Source: JBMNUM01 sp050946275
GTDB lineage: Bacteria; Actinomycetota; Coriobacteriia; Coriobacteriales; CADBOM01
Length of the DNA: 8,468 nucleotides
Assembly (NCBI GenBank): GCA_050946275.1
Contig: JBMNUM010000037.1
Coordinates: 1-8,468, forward strand
Direction: 5' to 3'
The notes beneath the pieces are model-generated. The model was not told the DNA's origin. It saw only the letters and a program-made list of their open reading frames with translations, and searched no databases. Of the stretch, positions 5,766-8,468 are shown in pieces. A program made the position numbers and the translations under genes. How positions within the stretch are numbered: position 1 is the first letter of the stretch; the number at the start of each line of letters is the position of its first letter.

Positions 5766-7172
5766 ATGCGTGGAGAGAGCGGACATACGGTCACCGTCGT
5801 TGGAGGAGGCCTCGCTGGATGCGAGGCGGCGTTCCAGCTTGCCGACAGGGGCGTCCACGTCGTCTTGCACGAGATGCGCCCCGGCATGCGCTCCCCGGCG
5901 CATTCGACGGACATGCTCGGCGAGCTCGTGTGCTCGAACTCGCTCAAGAGCCTCGACGGCGCGTCTGCCGCGGGAGTTTTGAAATACGAGCTGGGAGCGC
6001 TCGGCTCGATGCTCCTCGACCTGGCGATCGATGCGCGCATCCCGGCGGGGCTGGCCTTGGCCGTCGACCGCGACGTGTTCGCGGAGGCCGTGACGAAGAG
6101 GATCGACGGGCATCCTTGCATAACCGTCGTTCACGAGGAGGTTCGCGAACTGCCCGACGCCCCGGCGATCATCGCGACGGGCCCCCTTACCTCCGATGCG
6201 CTCGCAGCGGCGATCGACGAGGAGCTTGGATCCGGCTCGCTTTCCTTCTACGATGCCGCTGCGCCGATCGTGTCTGCGGCATCGCTCGACCGCACGAAGG
6301 TCTTCGCGCAGTCCCGTTATGGCAAGGGCGGCGGAGCGGACTATCTCAACGCCCCGTTCACGCGCGATGAGTACGAGGCTTTCATGGATGCCCTGCTCTC
6401 GGCCGAGCGCGTTGTGGCCCGGGACTTTGAGCGCAAGGAGCTGTTCTCCGCATGCCAGCCGGTCGAGGAGATCGCTCGCACGGGGATGGACGCCCTGAGA
6501 TATGGCCCGCTGAAGCCCGTCGGCCTCGAGGACCCGCGCACGGGCAAAAGGCCCTGGGCCGTTGTCCAGTTGCGTGCGGAGAACGCTGCGCTCACGGCAT
6601 ATAACCTCGTGGGGTTCCAGACGAACCTTCGACATGGGGAGCAGGAGCGCGTGTTCCGGATGATTCCCGGACTCGAGCATGCGGAGTTCGAGCGCTTCGG
6701 CGTCATGCACCGCAACACATTCGTCGACTCGCCCCATGTGCTCGGTCCCGGGTTCGAGGTGCCCGGCCGACCTGGCGTGCGCTTTGCCGGCCAGCTCACG
6801 GGAACGGAGGGCTATTGCGAGGCGATCGCCTCCGGGTTGCTAGCGGCGCTTGGGACATATGCCGACCTGATCGGCGCCGAGCTTCCCCCGATGCCCACCA
6901 CGAGCGTGCTCGGCGCGCTCTTCAACTATGCGACAGATCCCGACACGAAGGGCTATCAGCCCATGCACGTCAACTACGGGATCATCGACCCGCTTCCGCA
7001 GCGGGTCAAGGGAAAGCAGGCCCGCTACCGCGCCTATGCCGCTCGCGCACGCGAGGCGATACTCTCGTATCGAGGGGAACTCGTGGAGCGCGGCATCGTC
7101 ACCGGCGATCCCAGCGTGCCCGATGCGGTTCTCGCCGGACTGCCCGATGATGACGGGGATGGGGCACGCTGA
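5766..7172 (+). CDS. trmFO: tRNA (uracil-54-C5)-methyltransferase, folate- and FAD-dependent
   Basis: TrmFO makes ribothymidine at position 54 in the T loop of tRNA, taking the carbon from methylenetetrahydrofolate and the electrons from FADH2. The 468 residues match the family throughout. The dinucleotide-binding motif VVGGGLAGCEAA lies at 11-22, then EMRP, HSTD and ELVCSNSLKS with the catalytic Cys56. PAGLALAVDRDVF, ATGPLTS, FYDAAAPIV, the second catalytic cysteine (Cys230 in SACQPVEE), GPLKPVGLEDPRTGKRPWAVVQLRAEN, YNLVGFQTNLRHGEQERVFRMIPGLE, VMHRNTF, and FAGQLTGTEGYCEAIASGL follow. The usual FEGCMPIE reads FSACQPVE. The ATG at 5766 has AGGAA only 2 bases before it, a tight spacing that suggests coupling to dprA. 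It overlaps xerC by one base (TGATG). TrmFO is typical of Firmicutes and rarer in Actinobacteria, so its presence fits a Coriobacteriia-like host. Confidence 0.97.
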   Translation: MRGESGHTVTVVGGGLAGCEAAFQLADRGVHVVLHEMRPGMRSPAHSTDMLGELVCSNSLKSLDGASAAGVLKYELGALGSMLLDLAIDARIPAGLALAVDRDVFAEAVTKRIDGHPCITVVHEEVRELPDAPAIIATGPLTSDALAAAIDEELGSGSLSFYDAAAPIVSAASLDRTKVFAQSRYGKGGGADYLNAPFTRDEYEAFMDALLSAERVVARDFERKELFSACQPVEEIARTGMDALRYGPLKPVGLEDPRTGKRPWAVVQLRAENAALTAYNLVGFQTNLRHGEQERVFRMIPGLEHAEFERFGVMHRNTFVDSPHVLGPGFEVPGRPGVRFAGQLTGTEGYCEAIASGLLAALGTYADLIGAELPPMPTTSVLGALFNYATDPDTKGYQPMHVNYGIIDPLPQRVKGKQARYRAYAARAREAILSYRGELVERGIVTGDPSVPDAVLAGLPDDDGDGAR

Positions 7173-8083
7173 TGGACGCGCAATCGCGAGCGCGCGAGCT
7201 CGCCGACGGGTTTCTCGCATCGTTGGCCCGCGAGGGGAATTACGCGAGCCACACCGTCGACTCCTACGCAAGCGATCTGGATGGCTTTCTCGCCTGGGCC
7301 GAGGGCAAGGGGATAGACCCCATTCGCGTGACCCATCGCCAGATGCGCTCGTTCATGAGCCACCTCGACGAGGAGGGCTATGCGCGCAGCAGCATCAACA
7401 GGAAACTCTCCGCTGTGAAGCGCTTCAGCAAGTGGCTTGTCGTGGAAGGGGAGATAGAGGCTGACGCGATCTCGGTTGTGAGCGGTCCTAAGAAGGCAAA
7501 GACCCTGCCCCATCGCCTTATGCCGGAGGACATCGCGCGCCTGCTCGAGGTGTGGAACGGGGATGAGCCCGTAGATATGCGCAACAGGGCCATCCTGGAG
7601 CTGATGTACGCATCCGGCGCCCGAATCGCCGAGATTGCGGGTATGAGAATCCCCGACGTCGACTTCGAGGAGCAGCAGATACGGGTGTTCGGCAAGGGAT
7701 CGAAGGAGCGCATCATTCCGATTCACCCCATGGCCGCCCACACCCTTCTCTTATATATAAGAGGGGCGCGGGGCGCATTGGCGGCCAAGGCCAAGGGGCT
7801 CCCAACCGATGCGCTGTTCGTCTCCGCGCGTGGAAAGGCCATGTCGGCGGATTCCATCAGGAAGATGTTTCGGCAGTCGATCGCGGAGGCCGGGCTCGAC
7901 GAGAGCCTCACGCCTCACGACCTGAGGCACTCTTTCGCGACGGACTTGGTGGAGGGCGGCGCCGACTTGAGGACCGTGCAGGAGCTGCTCGGTCACGCGA
8001 GCCTGTCCACAACCCAGATCTACACCCATCTCTCGGCCTCCCATCTCAAGGATATTCACTCCCGCGCGCACCCGAGAGGCTGA
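7172..8083 (+). CDS. xerC: XerC-type tyrosine recombinase
   Basis: Xer recombinases resolve chromosome dimers at a dif site near the replication terminus. The 303 residues have the N-terminal SAM-like core-binding domain (about 10-95, with YASHTVDSYASDLDGFLAW and SINRKLSAVKRF) and the catalytic domain from about 115. All six active-site residues are present: Arg151 (SGARIAEI), Lys175 (FGKGSKER), His249 and Arg252 (HDLRHSFAT), His275 (LGHASL) and Tyr284 (IYTH). The length and the position after trmFO match CodV/XerC of Firmicutes. No element ends or att-like sites are near, which argues against a phage or transposon integrase. The start overlaps the trmFO stop (TGATG). Residues Leu194-Arg197 are coded by TTA-TAT-ATA-AGA inside a palindrome. 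No clear terminator follows. Confidence 0.94.
   Translation: MDAQSRARELADGFLASLAREGNYASHTVDSYASDLDGFLAWAEGKGIDPIRVTHRQMRSFMSHLDEEGYARSSINRKLSAVKRFSKWLVVEGEIEADAISVVSGPKKAKTLPHRLMPEDIARLLEVWNGDEPVDMRNRAILELMYASGARIAEIAGMRIPDVDFEEQQIRVFGKGSKERIIPIHPMAAHTLLLYIRGARGALAAKAKGLPTDALFVSARGKAMSADSIRKMFRQSIAEAGLDESLTPHDLRHSFATDLVEGGADLRTVQELLGHASLSTTQIYTHLSASHLKDIHSRAHPRG
7748..7763. repeat. perfect 16-base palindrome inside xerC
   Basis: CTCTTATATATAAGAG is its own reverse complement and lies in frame within xerC, coding for Leu-Leu-Tyr-Ile-Arg with the run TTA-TAT-ATA-AGA. It stands out as an AT-rich island in GC-rich coding sequence. In RNA it could extend by a C-G pair and two G-U pairs. Its function is unknown. 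Confidence 0.7.
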
Positions 8084-8117
8084 ATCGCCAGGCCATCTAC
8101 CGGGGGTTTTACCGTTC

Positions 8118-8150
8118 AAAAACTTGGAAAAAAATTTTCCAAAAAAAGTA
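8118..8150 (+). promoter_or_regulatory. A-rich upstream element of the rRNA promoter, with a palindrome
   Basis: The 33 bases just upstream of the rRNA -35 box are nearly all A and T, as in UP elements bound by the alpha subunits of RNA polymerase. Within them TTGGAAAA (8124-8131) and TTTTCCAA (8135-8142) form perfect 8-base arms around AAA, followed by a run of seven A. The symmetry is more than an UP element needs and could be a protein-binding site. No strong terminator for xerC is seen between 8084 and 8118. Confidence 0.6.
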
Positions 8151-8179
8151 TTGACTCTGGTATTGAAGCGCACTAGTAT
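8151..8179 (+). promoter_or_regulatory. ribosomal RNA operon promoter
   Basis: TTGACT (8151-8156) and TAGTAT (8174-8179) are 17 bases apart, with an A-rich element directly upstream. A second -10 reading, TATATT at 8177-8182, would need a 20-base spacer and is less likely. Transcription should begin around 8186-8190, in or just before CCCGCG. Position and strength fit a growth-rate-controlled rrn promoter. Confidence 0.82.
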
Positions 8180-8185
8180 ATTTAC

Positions 8186-8422
8186 CCGCGCTTCTTTTGG
8201 GGCACGTTCCCGAGGGGCGCGAACGTGAGGTGAAAACCTCGCGGGCACCTTGAAAACCGGATACCGGAGTTCACGTTCAAGCTTGCGACGTGAACGAGGG
8301 GAACCAGATGAATCTCATCTGGATGAAGCAAGCGAAAAACAAGCTTAGAAGCCAAGTCGATTCAGGAGGGCATGTCCCTCCGAAAAACGGATAGCGTCCC
8401 GTTCTCGCGAACGGGCAATTTT
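8186..8422 (+). ncRNA. 16S rRNA leader (spacer transcript with several helices)
   Basis: About 235 bases lie between the promoter and 16S, with no coding potential. Perfect or near-perfect hairpins follow one another: CACGTTC/GAACGTG (8203-8209 with 8221-8227), the GAAA-loop boxB-like stem (8224-8243), GTTCACGT/ACGTGAAC (8269-8276 with 8288-8295), CCAGATG/CATCTGG (8304-8310 with 8316-8322), GGAGGG/CCCTCC (8365-8370 with 8376-8381) and CCCGTTC/GAACGGG (8398-8404 with 8409-8415). GCTTGC (8281-8286) can also pair with GCAAGC (8328-8333). Leaders of this kind serve antitermination, RNase III processing and early 16S folding. The partner of the processing stem would lie beyond 16S, outside the window. 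Confidence 0.7.
8224..8257 (+). promoter_or_regulatory. boxB/boxA-like rRNA antitermination module
   Basis: A hairpin with a GAAA tetraloop (CGTGAGGT/ACCTCGCG, 8224-8231 with 8236-8243, one G-U pair) is followed at once by GCACCTTGAAAAC (8245-8257). The latter resembles the Gram-positive boxA, TGTTCTTTGAAAAC. In other bacteria boxA RNA binds NusB-NusE (S10) and lets RNA polymerase pass Rho-dependent stops in the rRNA operon. The assignment rests on position and similarity. Confidence 0.6.

Positions 8423-8468
<46 letters not shown>

Noticed and set aside
5529..6737. A 402-codon open frame on the minus strand opposite dprA and trmFO
   Set aside because: It is antisense to two well-supported genes, and its protein is rich in Arg, Glu and His as expected from the complement of GC-rich coding sequence. 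No family motif is seen.
7172..8083. xerC as the integrase of a mobile element
   Set aside because: Its length and position in a housekeeping operon match chromosomal XerC, and no element boundary, att site or cargo is seen.

Overview
The window looks like the chromosome of a high-GC Gram-positive bacterium. I infer the class Coriobacteriia (Actinobacteria; relatives of Eggerthella, Slackia or Collinsella) from the GC-rich codon use, the protein character and the 16S start with its leader. The 46 bases of 16S present are too few to name a genus. Almost everything is housekeeping sequence. There is no phage, insertion sequence, CRISPR array or tRNA gene.

Left part (1-2744). The window opens inside a dNTP triphosphohydrolase gene (dgt family) whose 5' end lies outside. 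It runs tail to tail into a small minus-strand gene for an A/B-barrel (Dabb-like) protein, and the two stop codons overlap. A divergent intergenic region follows, with a minus-strand promoter candidate, an inverted repeat, and a strong sigma-70-type promoter driving rplS (ribosomal protein L19). A hairpin terminator or attenuator separates rplS from rnhB (RNase HII).

Middle part (2745-8083). A 194-base intergenic region precedes a tight five-gene operon: yraN - comM - dprA - trmFO - xerC. Four of these act on DNA: a nuclease-like protein, a Mg-chelatase-type AAA+ ATPase, the DNA-processing RecA loader, and a tyrosine recombinase. The fifth methylates tRNA U54. Neighbouring genes overlap or are at most 12 bases apart. 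The order recalls Bacillus rplS...rnhB...dprA-topA-trmFO-codV, but topA is missing from between dprA and trmFO. The region ahead of the operon is the most interesting part of the window. It has six tandem 11-base repeats in exact phase, then an RNA hairpin that buries the yraN ribosome binding site.

Right part (8084-8468). A ribosomal RNA operon begins here: an A-rich upstream element containing a palindrome, a TTGACT/TAGTAT promoter, a structured leader of about 235 bases with a boxB/boxA-like antitermination module, and the first bases of 16S rRNA. No convincing terminator separates xerC from this promoter.

The proteins are all of known families. What may be undescribed is the control of the DNA-processing operon (repeats plus hairpin) and, less strongly, the palindrome of rare codons in xerC and the alternative helices of the rRNA leader.
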